Shown: in pieces, positions 1 through 5,225 of the stretch
Layout: each line of letters starts with the position of its first letter
Position numbering within the stretch: the stretch's first letter is position 1
Source of the DNA: Candidatus Kapaibacterium sp.
GTDB taxonomy: Bacteria; Bacteroidota; Ignavibacteria; Kapaibacteriales; Kapaibacteriaceae
Reading direction: 5' to 3'
NCBI GenBank assembly: GCA_030830285.1
Contig: JAURNF010000016.1
Location: 1-8,215, forward strand
DNA length: 8,215 nucleotides
Notes under the pieces: generated by a model
Databases searched by the model: none
What the model was told of the DNA's origin: nothing
The model's input: only the letters and a program-made list of their open reading frames with translations
Program-made: the position numbers and the translations under genes

Positions 1-176
1 GAACCAACGATGCGGGTATCTGAGTGCGTGTATGGCGTCTTACCAACAGAAACGCCGTTGATCGACAGCTTCGCACCTGGTGGGTCCGATGTGATGAGTG
101 TTGTGCTTGAGCAGCCAATCATGACAAATGATACAAGCAGCACACTTGCGATGATGCGTACAAAACGCGTTGACAT
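1..176 (-). CDS. PEGA-domain lipoprotein, N-terminal part (3' end off the window)
   Basis: Reading the minus strand from ATG at 176 gives 58 open codons with no stop before the window edge, so the gene is partial at its C-terminus. The product begins with a basic stretch (MSTRFVR), a hydrophobic segment (about residues 8-20) and a lipobox-like end, VMIGC, with Cys22 followed by Ser-Ser. This is a type II signal peptide, implying a lipid-anchored envelope protein. After the Cys comes TSDPPGAKLSINGVSVGKTP (residues 29-48), which fits the PEGA pattern (P-G-A-x-hydrophobic-x-hydrophobic-N-G-x-x-x-G-x-T-P), a small beta domain common in envelope and surface proteins. A Shine-Dalgarno GAGG (plus-strand CCTC 182-185) lies 5 nt before the start. 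Its exact role is unknown. The divergent neighbour is the FAD oxidoreductase. The signal peptide plus PEGA motif in one frame makes it much more convincing than other frames here. Confidence 0.8.
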   Translation of the reverse strand, partial: MSTRFVRIIASVLLVSFVMIGCSSTTLITSDPPGAKLSINGVSVGKTPYTHSDTRIVG

Positions 177-186
177 AGGAACCTCG

Positions 187-1176
187 ATGGGTATTGAAAA
201 GATGGTCATAACTTCGCGGCGCAACATACAAGCTCAACGCGTGCATACAGACGTTCTCATCATTGGAGCCGGCATCGCAGGCGCGACGCTAGCTCGCAAG
301 CTTCAGTCGACAAATCTTTCATGCATCGTTCTCGATAAGGGGCGCGGCGTGGGTGGCCGCATGTCGACGCGGCGGCGAGGCGATGTGGCGTTCGATCATG
401 GCGCACAGTTCATCACCGTGCGTGATCCCCGTGTGCAAGTGATTTTCAATAATCTGTTGTCTCTCGGCGTGGTACAAGAGTGGTTCCGGGGAAGTGCTGA
501 TGGTCTTCCGCGTTACTGTGGCACGCAGGGGCTATCGCAAATCGTAGGTGCTATTGCCAAGGGGTGCGATGTTCGTACGAGCACAGAGGTGACCTCACTC
601 TCACACGATGGCACGCATTGGACGGCTACGTGCGTGAACGGCGACACGTACACAGCGCGCGTGGTCGTGTCCACAGCGCCTGTCCCGCAAACATTGAACC
701 TCCTCGCCAATGGCGCTGTCGATCTTGGCAACGAGATACGTCACGAGCTCACGTCGCTTCGCTACGAGCGTTGCATCGCCGCCCTCGTCACAACGTCTGC
801 TCCTGTTGACGTGCGTAGCATCGTCCATCCTGACGTAGCATACATCGGCGACAATCTTGATAAGGGTATCTCCGCAACGCCGTCGTACACAATTCATGCA
901 ACGCCGGACGTTTCCGAACGCATGTGGGATGAGGATCGTCACACCACCGCTCAACACCTGGCACGATGCGTCTTTGGCGACGCACTCCCGGGCGTGATCG
1001 ACGTCGAGGTCCATGGTTGGAAGTTCAGTCGCCCCATTGATCAGGCAGCAAGTACCGTGTTCGAAGCCGTTATGCGTCCGCAACTCCTACTCATCGGCGA
1101 TGCGTTTGGTGGTGCTCGTGTAGAGGGTGCGATTATCTCAGCCCTTGACGCGGCAGCGCGCATTACGTCGGCGTAA
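187..1176 (+). CDS. Renalase-like FAD/NAD(P)-dependent oxidoreductase
   Basis: With the start at 187 the product is 329 residues. It opens with a Rossmann dinucleotide-binding motif, DVLIIGAGIAG (residues 22-32, GxGxxG at 27-32), then an acidic residue ending the second strand (LDKGRG, Asp50), GGRMSTRR (56-63) and DHGAQF (70-75). These are hallmarks of the FAD-binding amine oxidase/renalase superfamily. The C-terminal LLLIGDAFGGARVEGAI (300-316) is the conserved GD motif that contacts FAD. Bacterial renalases oxidise off-pathway dihydro-NAD(P) isomers; whether this one does is inference, and amine oxidase is the broader alternative. No signal peptide is seen, so it is probably cytosolic. The open frame extends back to 10, but 10-176 is occupied by the divergent lipoprotein gene. 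ATG 187 has AGGA at 177-180 (6-nt spacing). ATG 202 or GTG 241 are alternatives, and GTG 241 would put the Rossmann motif at the usual distance from the N-terminus. Confidence 0.85.
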   Translation: MGIEKMVITSRRNIQAQRVHTDVLIIGAGIAGATLARKLQSTNLSCIVLDKGRGVGGRMSTRRRGDVAFDHGAQFITVRDPRVQVIFNNLLSLGVVQEWFRGSADGLPRYCGTQGLSQIVGAIAKGCDVRTSTEVTSLSHDGTHWTATCVNGDTYTARVVVSTAPVPQTLNLLANGAVDLGNEIRHELTSLRYERCIAALVTTSAPVDVRSIVHPDVAYIGDNLDKGISATPSYTIHATPDVSERMWDEDRHTTAQHLARCVFGDALPGVIDVEVHGWKFSRPIDQAASTVFEAVMRPQLLLIGDAFGGARVEGAIISALDAAARITSA

Positions 1177-1177
1177 T
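1162..1177. repeat. Short inverted repeat spanning the oxidoreductase stop codon
   Basis: ATTACG (1162-1167), a TCGG loop and CGTAAT (1172-1177) form a perfect 6-bp stem that includes the TAA stop (1174-1176). No T-tract follows, so it is not a classical intrinsic terminator. It may be an mRNA 3' structure, or chance. Confidence 0.35.
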
Positions 1178-1219
1178 CATCGCCAGACTCTGCTGTAATC
1201 GGTGAACATTTTGTTCGCT

Positions 1220-1230
1220 GTTACCGTAAC
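1220..1230. promoter_or_regulatory. Palindrome upstream of icd (possible operator)
   Basis: GTTACCGTAAC is a perfect 5+1+5 palindrome lying 43 bp before the icd start, in the 97-bp gap after the oxidoreductase gene. The remainder of the gap is unassigned, and I see no convincing promoter box or Shine-Dalgarno in it. A regulator site is possible from position alone. The repeat is short and could be chance. Confidence 0.25.
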
Positions 1231-1273
1231 TTGCGGCGCATTTTCACTTTTCGCACTTCATAGCACACGCCCA

Positions 1274-2503
1274 ATGGCAAAGATCAAGGTCGCAAACCCG
1301 GTCGTCGAACTCGATGGCGACGAAATGACACGCATCATCTGGAAGTTCATCAAGGACAAGTTGATCCTTCCCTATCTCGAACTCGATATCAAGTATTTCG
1401 ATCTTGGGATTGAGCACCGTGATGCGACGAATGACCAGGTGACGATTGATGCTGCGGAAGCCATCAAGAAGTACAACGTAGGTATCAAGTGTGCTACGAT
1501 TACGCCAGATGAGGCACGTGTTGCTGAGTTTGGACTAAAGAGCATGTGGAAGTCGCCGAATGGCACAATCCGCAACATCCTCGACGGAACGGTATTCCGT
1601 GAGCCAATCGTGTGCTCGAATGTGCCACGTCTTGTGCCGAACTGGACAGCACCGATTTGCATTGGTCGTCATGCGTTTGGCGATCAATACCGTGCCACAG
1701 ATTTCGTGACGAAGGGCAAGGGTAAGCTCACGATCACGTTTACACCAGAAGATGGATCAGAGCCGCAGTCATTCGAAGTATACAACTTCAAGGGTGACGG
1801 CGTAGCACTTGCGATGTACAACACAGATGACTCAATCCGTGGATTTGCCCGCGCCTGCATGAACCAAGCAATCATGAAGCGTTGGCCACTCTACCTCTCA
1901 ACAAAGAATACGATCCTTAAGAAGTACGACGGTCGATTCAAGGACATCTTCCAAGAAGTATTTGATGCGGAGTTCGCAACCAAGTTTGCCGAAGCAGGCA
2001 TCACATATGAACACCGACTCATCGACGATATGGTTGCTGCTGCGCTGAAGTGGAACGGCAACTTTGTGTGGGCATGCAAGAACTATGATGGTGACGTGCA
2101 AAGCGATACTGTCGCACAAGGCTTCGGCTCGCTGGGCATGATGACGTCGACGCTCGTAACGCCAGACGGTAAGACGATGGAGGCGGAAGCAGCGCACGGT
2201 ACAGTTACTCGCCACTACCGCGATCATCAAAAGGGTAAGCCAACATCGACAAATCCAATCGCGTCGATCTTCGCATGGACACGTGGATTGGAGTTCCGTG
2301 GACGTCTTGATGGCAACGATGCTCTGGTGAACTTCTGTCAGACACTCGAACATGTCTGCGTTGAAGTTGTCGAAAGTGGTCGCATGACGAAGGACCTTGC
2401 AGTCTGCATCCACGGCAATAAGGTCAACCACGGCGAGCACTATCTCTACACAGAAGAATTTCTCGATGCGCTCGATCAAGAGCTGAGCAAGCGCTTGGCA
2501 TGA
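1274..2503 (+). CDS. icd: NADP-dependent isocitrate dehydrogenase (eukaryote-type, homodimeric)
   Basis: The enzyme oxidatively decarboxylates isocitrate to 2-oxoglutarate and makes NADPH in the TCA cycle (EC 1.1.1.42), in the cytosol. The 409-residue product aligns almost throughout with the animal/plant IDH1 type rather than the E. coli type. Substrate arginines fall at 100, 109 and 132 (SPNGTIRN, TVFRE, GRHAFGDQYR), the same numbers as in human IDH1. Catalytic Lys211 is in LSTKNTILKKYDG. The metal-binding aspartates are Asp251, Asp274 and Asp278 (LIDDM, NYDGDVQSD). NADP specificity is shown by Arg313-His314 in HGTVTRHYR, followed by TSTNPIASIFAWTRGL. The frame opens earlier at a GTG (1202), but those 24 residues do not belong to the family. 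ATG 1274 (MAKIKVANPVVELDGDEMTR) gives the canonical N-terminus, although no Shine-Dalgarno is seen. The stop overlaps the start of the DsbA-like gene (ATGA), implying one transcript. Confidence 0.97.
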   Translation: MAKIKVANPVVELDGDEMTRIIWKFIKDKLILPYLELDIKYFDLGIEHRDATNDQVTIDAAEAIKKYNVGIKCATITPDEARVAEFGLKSMWKSPNGTIRNILDGTVFREPIVCSNVPRLVPNWTAPICIGRHAFGDQYRATDFVTKGKGKLTITFTPEDGSEPQSFEVYNFKGDGVALAMYNTDDSIRGFARACMNQAIMKRWPLYLSTKNTILKKYDGRFKDIFQEVFDAEFATKFAEAGITYEHRLIDDMVAAALKWNGNFVWACKNYDGDVQSDTVAQGFGSLGMMTSTLVTPDGKTMEAEAAHGTVTRHYRDHQKGKPTSTNPIASIFAWTRGLEFRGRLDGNDALVNFCQTLEHVCVEVVESGRMTKDLAVCIHGNKVNHGEHYLYTEEFLDALDQELSKRLA

Positions 2504-3180
2504 TCGACGAACGTCCGGCACTTCATTACTTCCAAGACACGCTCTGCGGGTGGTGCTTTGGCTTCGAGCCAACGCTTACACGCCTGTATGAGGAGTGGTG
2601 TGCGTCTCTCGATCTGCACGTCTACGCCGGCGGTATGCTCACTGGCGATCGGGTGCAGCCACTATCGATAAAGGCAGAGCTCATCGCATCGTCATATCGT
2701 ACGATTGAAGAACGCTGTGCTGTGACCTTTGGTGAGAGATTTCTCACGCAGGTGCTTCCCGATGGATCGATGGTGCTCGACTCGCGCATGCCGGGTCTGG
2801 CCTTACTCGCCTATCGAGCGATGCATCCGGACGCTGCACTCGCCGCTGCACACTGGTTGCATCAAGCATTGTATCGAGATGGACTCGACCTCAACGAGAG
2901 CGACACGTATCGTCGTATGGCGATTGCGTTTGATATCGAACCCGAATCATTCATCGCAGTCATGACGTCCGACCAGATTGCAGCAGCGCTTGAAGATGAG
3001 TTCTCCTACGTGCAGTCGCTTGGGATCGAGGGCTTCCCGACACTTCTCCTGGAGTATAACGACAACGTCCATGTGCTCGCACATGGGTATACGCCGTTCG
3101 AAGAACTCGACATGATGCTTCAAGCCGTGCTCGGTCGTCGCACGTCAGGCGACGAAGTTGAGGTCGTGCGTGATCGTTGA
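2500..3180 (+). CDS. DsbA-family (FrnE-like) thiol-disulfide oxidoreductase
   Basis: This 226-residue protein has a thioredoxin-type CxxC site, CGWC, at 16-19 right after the first beta strand (HYFQDTLCGWCFG). Its helical insertion domain covers about 60-165, and the cis-proline loop GFPT lies at 178-181 (GIEGFPTLLLEY). Order and spacing fit the DsbA/FrnE family, which oxidises, reduces or isomerises disulfides. No signal peptide is present, so a cytosolic FrnE-like role is more likely than periplasmic DsbA. Extra cysteines occur at 34 and 73. The ATG overlaps the icd TGA by 4 nt (ATGA) with no clear ribosome site of its own, so translation is probably coupled to icd. Pairing an NADPH-producing enzyme with a thiol oxidoreductase suggests a redox link, but that is inference. 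The last 36 bp overlap the convergent OsmC gene. Confidence 0.85.
   Translation: MIDERPALHYFQDTLCGWCFGFEPTLTRLYEEWCASLDLHVYAGGMLTGDRVQPLSIKAELIASSYRTIEERCAVTFGERFLTQVLPDGSMVLDSRMPGLALLAYRAMHPDAALAAAHWLHQALYRDGLDLNESDTYRRMAIAFDIEPESFIAVMTSDQIAAALEDEFSYVQSLGIEGFPTLLLEYNDNVHVLAHGYTPFEELDMMLQAVLGRRTSGDEVEVVRDR
3135..3155. repeat. Inverted repeat in the convergent dsbA-like/osmC overlap
   Basis: TCGTCGC (3135-3141) and GCGACGA (3149-3155) form a perfect 7-bp stem with a 7-nt loop. The osmC stop (3145-3147) lies in the loop. No T-run follows on either strand, so any termination role would be atypical. Confidence 0.3.
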
Positions 3181-3561
3181 GCCCTTGCTCAACATCGCAT
3201 GTACTCCACAATACGTCTCGGTAGATTTCGCGATTGCACGCTCGACCTGCGGACGATACTCTTCGGATGTGCCAACCTCGTAGATCATGTGGATGTCCTT
3301 GTAGACTCTCGGGTGTTCGTCCGTTAACTCACCATCAACACGCACGCGCAACGTTGTAAATGGTACGCGCATTTTCGGCAACAGCGATGCAACGTCCATT
3401 GCTGTACATCCAGCCAGTGCCGTCAGTAGCATATTCTTCGGACTAATCCCCGGCTCTGCTGCATCATTGGTTGACGATACCAATGTGAATGTTTGATTAT
3501 TCTGATGCGCATCAAAAGTGAGCTCATGCTTCCAATCAACACTGCTGTGGTGCGTCGTCAT
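3145..3561 (-). CDS. OsmC/Ohr-family protein (probable thiol-dependent peroxidase)
   Basis: The 138-residue product has the OsmC fold signature. The first redox cysteine, Cys52, lies in the helix PKNMLLTALAGCTAMDVASL (41-60), and the second, Cys118, in TETYCGVHAML (114-124). Between them is the segment with strands FTTLRVRVDGEL and the YKDIHMIYEV strand. OsmC/Ohr proteins reduce organic hydroperoxides with paired cysteines; the general OsmC (YhfA-like) branch often has unknown substrates. The NMLLTALAGC phrasing fits that branch best, so I do not assign ohr or osmC. The start is supported by AAGGA 7 nt upstream of ATG 3561. It is cytosolic, with no signal. The gene is convergent with the DsbA-like gene and overlaps it by 36 bp. 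It is divergent from rhlE across a 259-bp regulatory gap containing a CRP-like site. The clustering of two thiol-redox genes is suggestive only. Confidence 0.88.
   Translation of the reverse strand: MTTHHSSVDWKHELTFDAHQNNQTFTLVSSTNDAAEPGISPKNMLLTALAGCTAMDVASLLPKMRVPFTTLRVRVDGELTDEHPRVYKDIHMIYEVGTSEEYRPQVERAIAKSTETYCGVHAMLSKGSTITHDLNFVA
3176..3193 (+). terminator. Hairpin at the dsbA-like stop codon, possible weak terminator
   Basis: GTTGAGC (3176-3182), a CCTT loop and GCTCAAC (3187-3193) form a perfect 7-bp stem containing the TGA stop (3178-3180). It sits where icd-dsbA transcription should end and lies inside the 3' part of the opposing OsmC gene. There is no T-tract after it (ATCGCATG), so classical Rho-independent termination is doubtful. 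Confidence 0.35.
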
Positions 3562-3632
3562 TGCCGTATCCTTGAGATATGTTGTTCAGTACTAACATCG
3601 TTACAAAGCTCACACATACCTGCATTATCGTG

Positions 3633-3648
3633 TGTGATGTAGATCACT
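3633..3648. promoter_or_regulatory. CRP/FNR-type operator between osmC and rhlE
   Basis: TGTGATGTAGATCACT matches the E. coli CRP half-site arrangement TGTGA-N6-TCACA at 9 of 10 half-site bases, and its inner bases also resemble the ideal TGTGATCTAGATCACA. A further inverted repeat, TCACACA (3610-3616) with TGTGTGA (3631-3637), overlaps its left half and may offer a second arrangement. The centre (3640.5) is about 26 bp upstream of the centre of the TATATTTG box, which would put it near -36 to -41, the class II activator position. The regulator is not in the window. A CRP/FNR-family protein, which may not sense cAMP, is the family expectation. Confidence 0.5.
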
Positions 3649-3662
3649 GGCACAATTCTTGA

Positions 3663-3670
3663 TATATTTG
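3663..3670 (+). promoter_or_regulatory. TAnnTTTG-type -7 promoter box for rhlE
   Basis: TATATTTG fits the Bacteroidota -7 consensus TAnnTTTG. No -33 TTG box lies 19-21 bp upstream; that position is occupied by the CRP-like site, as expected if an activator replaces it. Transcription would begin near 3675-3680 and give an rhlE leader of about 140 nt. The identical octamer occurs upstream of the DUF1801 gene. Confidence 0.45.
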
Positions 3671-3741
3671 TTCGTCTACGATGCCGTAAGCATCACGGTT
3701 ACGTTTCTCTCTGCTCCGTCCTCCCCTGTGTCTTGGTGAAT

Positions 3742-3826
3742 TCGGTCGCACATAGCAGATACTCAATCTGCGCGAGAGATCTCGACCGACATAGTTCCCA
3801 TTTCCTAGGAGGAAAGGTCAATGACC
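3742..3826 (+). promoter_or_regulatory. Structured 5' leader and strong ribosome site of rhlE
   Basis: Several perfect stems follow one another. TCGGTCG (3742-3748) pairs with CGACCGA (3783-3789). Inside it, GCAGAT (3755-3760) pairs with ATCTGC (3766-3771), with a 5-nt loop. An alternative CGAGA/TCTCG stem lies at 3773-3784. TTTCCT (3801-3806) pairs with AGGAAA (3810-3815) over a 3-nt loop and would mask the Shine-Dalgarno AGGAGG (3807-3812, 8 nt before ATG). The start codon sits in the palindrome GGTCAATGACC (3816-3826). GACC at 3784-3787 could instead pair with GGTC at 3816-3819, so exclusive folds are possible. This suggests translational control, temperature- or helicase-sensitive, but matches no riboswitch family I recognise. 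Confidence 0.4.
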
Positions 3827-4945
3827 TTTACCGATCTGCAATTGTGCGCGCCACTCGAAAAGGCCGTACGTAACGCGGGGTATGTTACCCCAACACCAAT
3901 TCAACAGCAAGCTATTCCCGTTGTCATGACGGGTCGTGACGTGTTTGGCATTGCCCAAACAGGTACCGGTAAGACAGCCGCTTTCGGCTTGCCAATTCTC
4001 CACCGCTTGTTCAACGAAGGACCAGTCAAGTACGGTCCACGTGTGCTCGTTCTTGCACCAACGCGAGAACTTGCAATTCAGATCAACGAGAACATCATGA
4101 CGTATGCCAAGGGCATGCGTATCCGTACAGTAGTTCTCCTTGGTGGTGTTAGCATCCGTCCGCAGATCGATCAGATCCGCCGTGGTGTCGACATCGTCAT
4201 CGCAACACCTGGTCGCTTGCTCGATGTGATCGAACATCGTGCGCTTCGCCTTGATAGGGTTCACACGCTTGTGCTCGACGAAGCCGATCGCATGCTCGAC
4301 ATGGGATTCATGCCGTCGATCAAGCAAATCATCAAGCTCGTTCCAGAACAGCGTCAAACGTTGTTCTTCTCTGCAACGCTTCCAAATGAGATTCGCTCGC
4401 TTGCGAACACAATCCTTACCGATCCAGTAAACGTCTCGGTTACGCCGGAAAAGCCAACCACTGAAAAGGTCGACCAACGCTTGTACTTCGTCGAGCGTGA
4501 TCACAAGCGTGCCCTCTTGGCGCACTTGCTCAAGGAAGATCTCGAGGGATCGGTTCTGGTCTTCACACGCACAAAGCGTGGTGCCGATCGCGTTGTACGT
4601 GATCTCGAAAAGGTCGGTATGCGCGTAGCATCGATTCACGGAGATAAGTCGCAGACTGCACGTCAGCGCGCACTGCAAGATTTCAAGAATGGTCGCATGC
4701 GCGTACTCGTTGCAACTGACATTGCTGCTCGTGGTATCGATATCAGCTCGCTGCCATACGTCGTGAACTACGATGTGCCAGAATCTCCAGAAACGTATGT
4801 CCACCGCATCGGTCGTACAGGCCGTGCTGGCAACGTTGGAGTGGCTCTCACACTTGCTACACCAGAGGATCGTTCACAGCTGCGCGACATCGAAAAGTTG
4901 ATCAAGATGCGCATCCCAGCAGTTCGCGATCATCCATTTGAATAA
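3821..4945 (+). CDS. rhlE: DEAD-box ATP-dependent RNA helicase, RhlE type
   Basis: This 374-residue protein is a complete two-domain helicase core that unwinds RNA duplexes with ATP, acting in RNA turnover or ribosome assembly. Motifs in order: the upstream aromatic (Phe3) and Q motif GYVTPTPIQQQAIP (20-33); Walker A AQTGTGKT (45-52); PTRELA (80-85); TPGRLLD (129-135); DEAD (153-156); SAT (184-186); VLVFTRTK (245-252); ATDIAARGID (298-307); and HRIGRTGRAG (328-337). The RhlE/CsdA-like core is clear. The protein ends soon after motif VI, at about the core length, without the basic or Gly/Arg-rich tail many relatives carry. The start is fixed by AGGAGG 8 nt upstream and by the Q-motif distance. 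It lies downstream of a CRP-like site, a TATATTTG box and a structured leader. No hairpin terminator is seen after it, so read-through into the small basic gene is possible. Confidence 0.95.
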   Translation: MTFTDLQLCAPLEKAVRNAGYVTPTPIQQQAIPVVMTGRDVFGIAQTGTGKTAAFGLPILHRLFNEGPVKYGPRVLVLAPTRELAIQINENIMTYAKGMRIRTVVLLGGVSIRPQIDQIRRGVDIVIATPGRLLDVIEHRALRLDRVHTLVLDEADRMLDMGFMPSIKQIIKLVPEQRQTLFFSATLPNEIRSLANTILTDPVNVSVTPEKPTTEKVDQRLYFVERDHKRALLAHLLKEDLEGSVLVFTRTKRGADRVVRDLEKVGMRVASIHGDKSQTARQRALQDFKNGRMRVLVATDIAARGIDISSLPYVVNYDVPESPETYVHRIGRTGRAGNVGVALTLATPEDRSQLRDIEKLIKMRIPAVRDHPFE

Positions 4946-4977
4946 AAGTCAAGTGCGCCAATTTCGAATTTCGTGTG

Positions 4978-4983
4978 TATAAT
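4978..4983 (+). promoter_or_regulatory. TATAAT -10 box for the Hc1-like gene
   Basis: A perfect TATAAT lies in the 96-bp gap after rhlE, 58 bp before the ATG at 5042. No good -35 hexamer is present 17 bp upstream. Transcription would start near 4990, exactly where GTGCCC (4991-4996) and GGG...CAC (5001-5008, 2-nt bulge) could form a small 5' hairpin. The box may add expression independent of rhlE. Confidence 0.45.
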
Positions 4984-5041
4984 GGAACACGTGCCCTGTG
5001 GGGGTCACACGCTTTCTGTTCATTTCACTGAGGAATCCGCA

Positions 5042-5215
5042 ATGTCAAAGCAAGAGCTCTACGAGCAAATCGTTGCCCTGTTTGCCCAGTTCCAAGAGGG
5101 ACACAACGCAACAACAAAGAAGGGTGCAGCGCAAGCTCGCAAGGCCGCCGGTTCGATCAAAAAATTGGTCACACCTTACAACCAAGCTTCTGTCGCAGCA
5201 GACAAGGACAAGTAA
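5042..5215 (+). CDS. Small basic Hc1/histone-H1-like protein
   Basis: The 57-residue product has an amphipathic helix at 1-19 (MSKQELYEQIVALFAQFQE), then a Lys/Arg/Ala-rich stretch KKGAAQARKAAGSIKKL (26-42) and a polar tail. The second half recalls the Hc1 / bacterial histone-H1-like family (pattern K-x-A-A-x-R-x-R-K-x-x-x-x-I-K-K-L), small DNA-binding proteins of 55-60 residues found in chlamydiae and Bacteroidota relatives. A nucleoid or nucleic-acid-binding role is inferred from that. The frame opens at 4973, but those residues look non-coding. ATG 5042 has TGAGGA 7 nt upstream and starts the conserved-looking part. No cysteine, signal or membrane segment is present. It follows rhlE on the same strand and is followed 10 bp later by the convergent barrel gene. 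A two-helix protein of unrelated function is the alternative. Confidence 0.7.
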   Translation: MSKQELYEQIVALFAQFQEGHNATTKKGAAQARKAAGSIKKLVTPYNQASVAADKDK

Positions 5216-5225
5216 GTAACGCTGC

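Noticed and set aside
10..186. N-terminal extension of the oxidoreductase to ATG 10
   Set aside because: It overlaps the convincing lipoprotein gene on the other strand and precedes the Rossmann motif by far more than is usual.
601..1083. 160-codon antisense frame over the oxidoreductase
   Set aside because: It lies within a well-supported gene and its composition is Arg/Cys/Val-rich without motifs.
1202..1273. N-terminal extension of icd from GTG 1202, resembling a signal peptide
   Set aside because: The 24 residues are hydrophobic, but Icd is cytosolic and the family N-terminus begins at MAKIKVANP; this stretch is more likely the promoter region.
1898..2572. 224-codon antisense frame over icd
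   Set aside because: It is a shadow of a strongly conserved gene, with no recognisable domain and a Cys-rich random composition.
3818..4804. 328-codon open frame antisense to rhlE
   Set aside because: It mirrors almost the whole helicase gene, has Cys/His/Trp-rich composition unlike a folded family, shows no domain, and has no ribosome site. Codon bias of the sense gene explains the lack of stops.
4973..5041. 23-residue extension of the small basic protein
   Set aside because: It spans the TATAAT box and the ribosome site for ATG 5042, and its composition differs from the conserved part.
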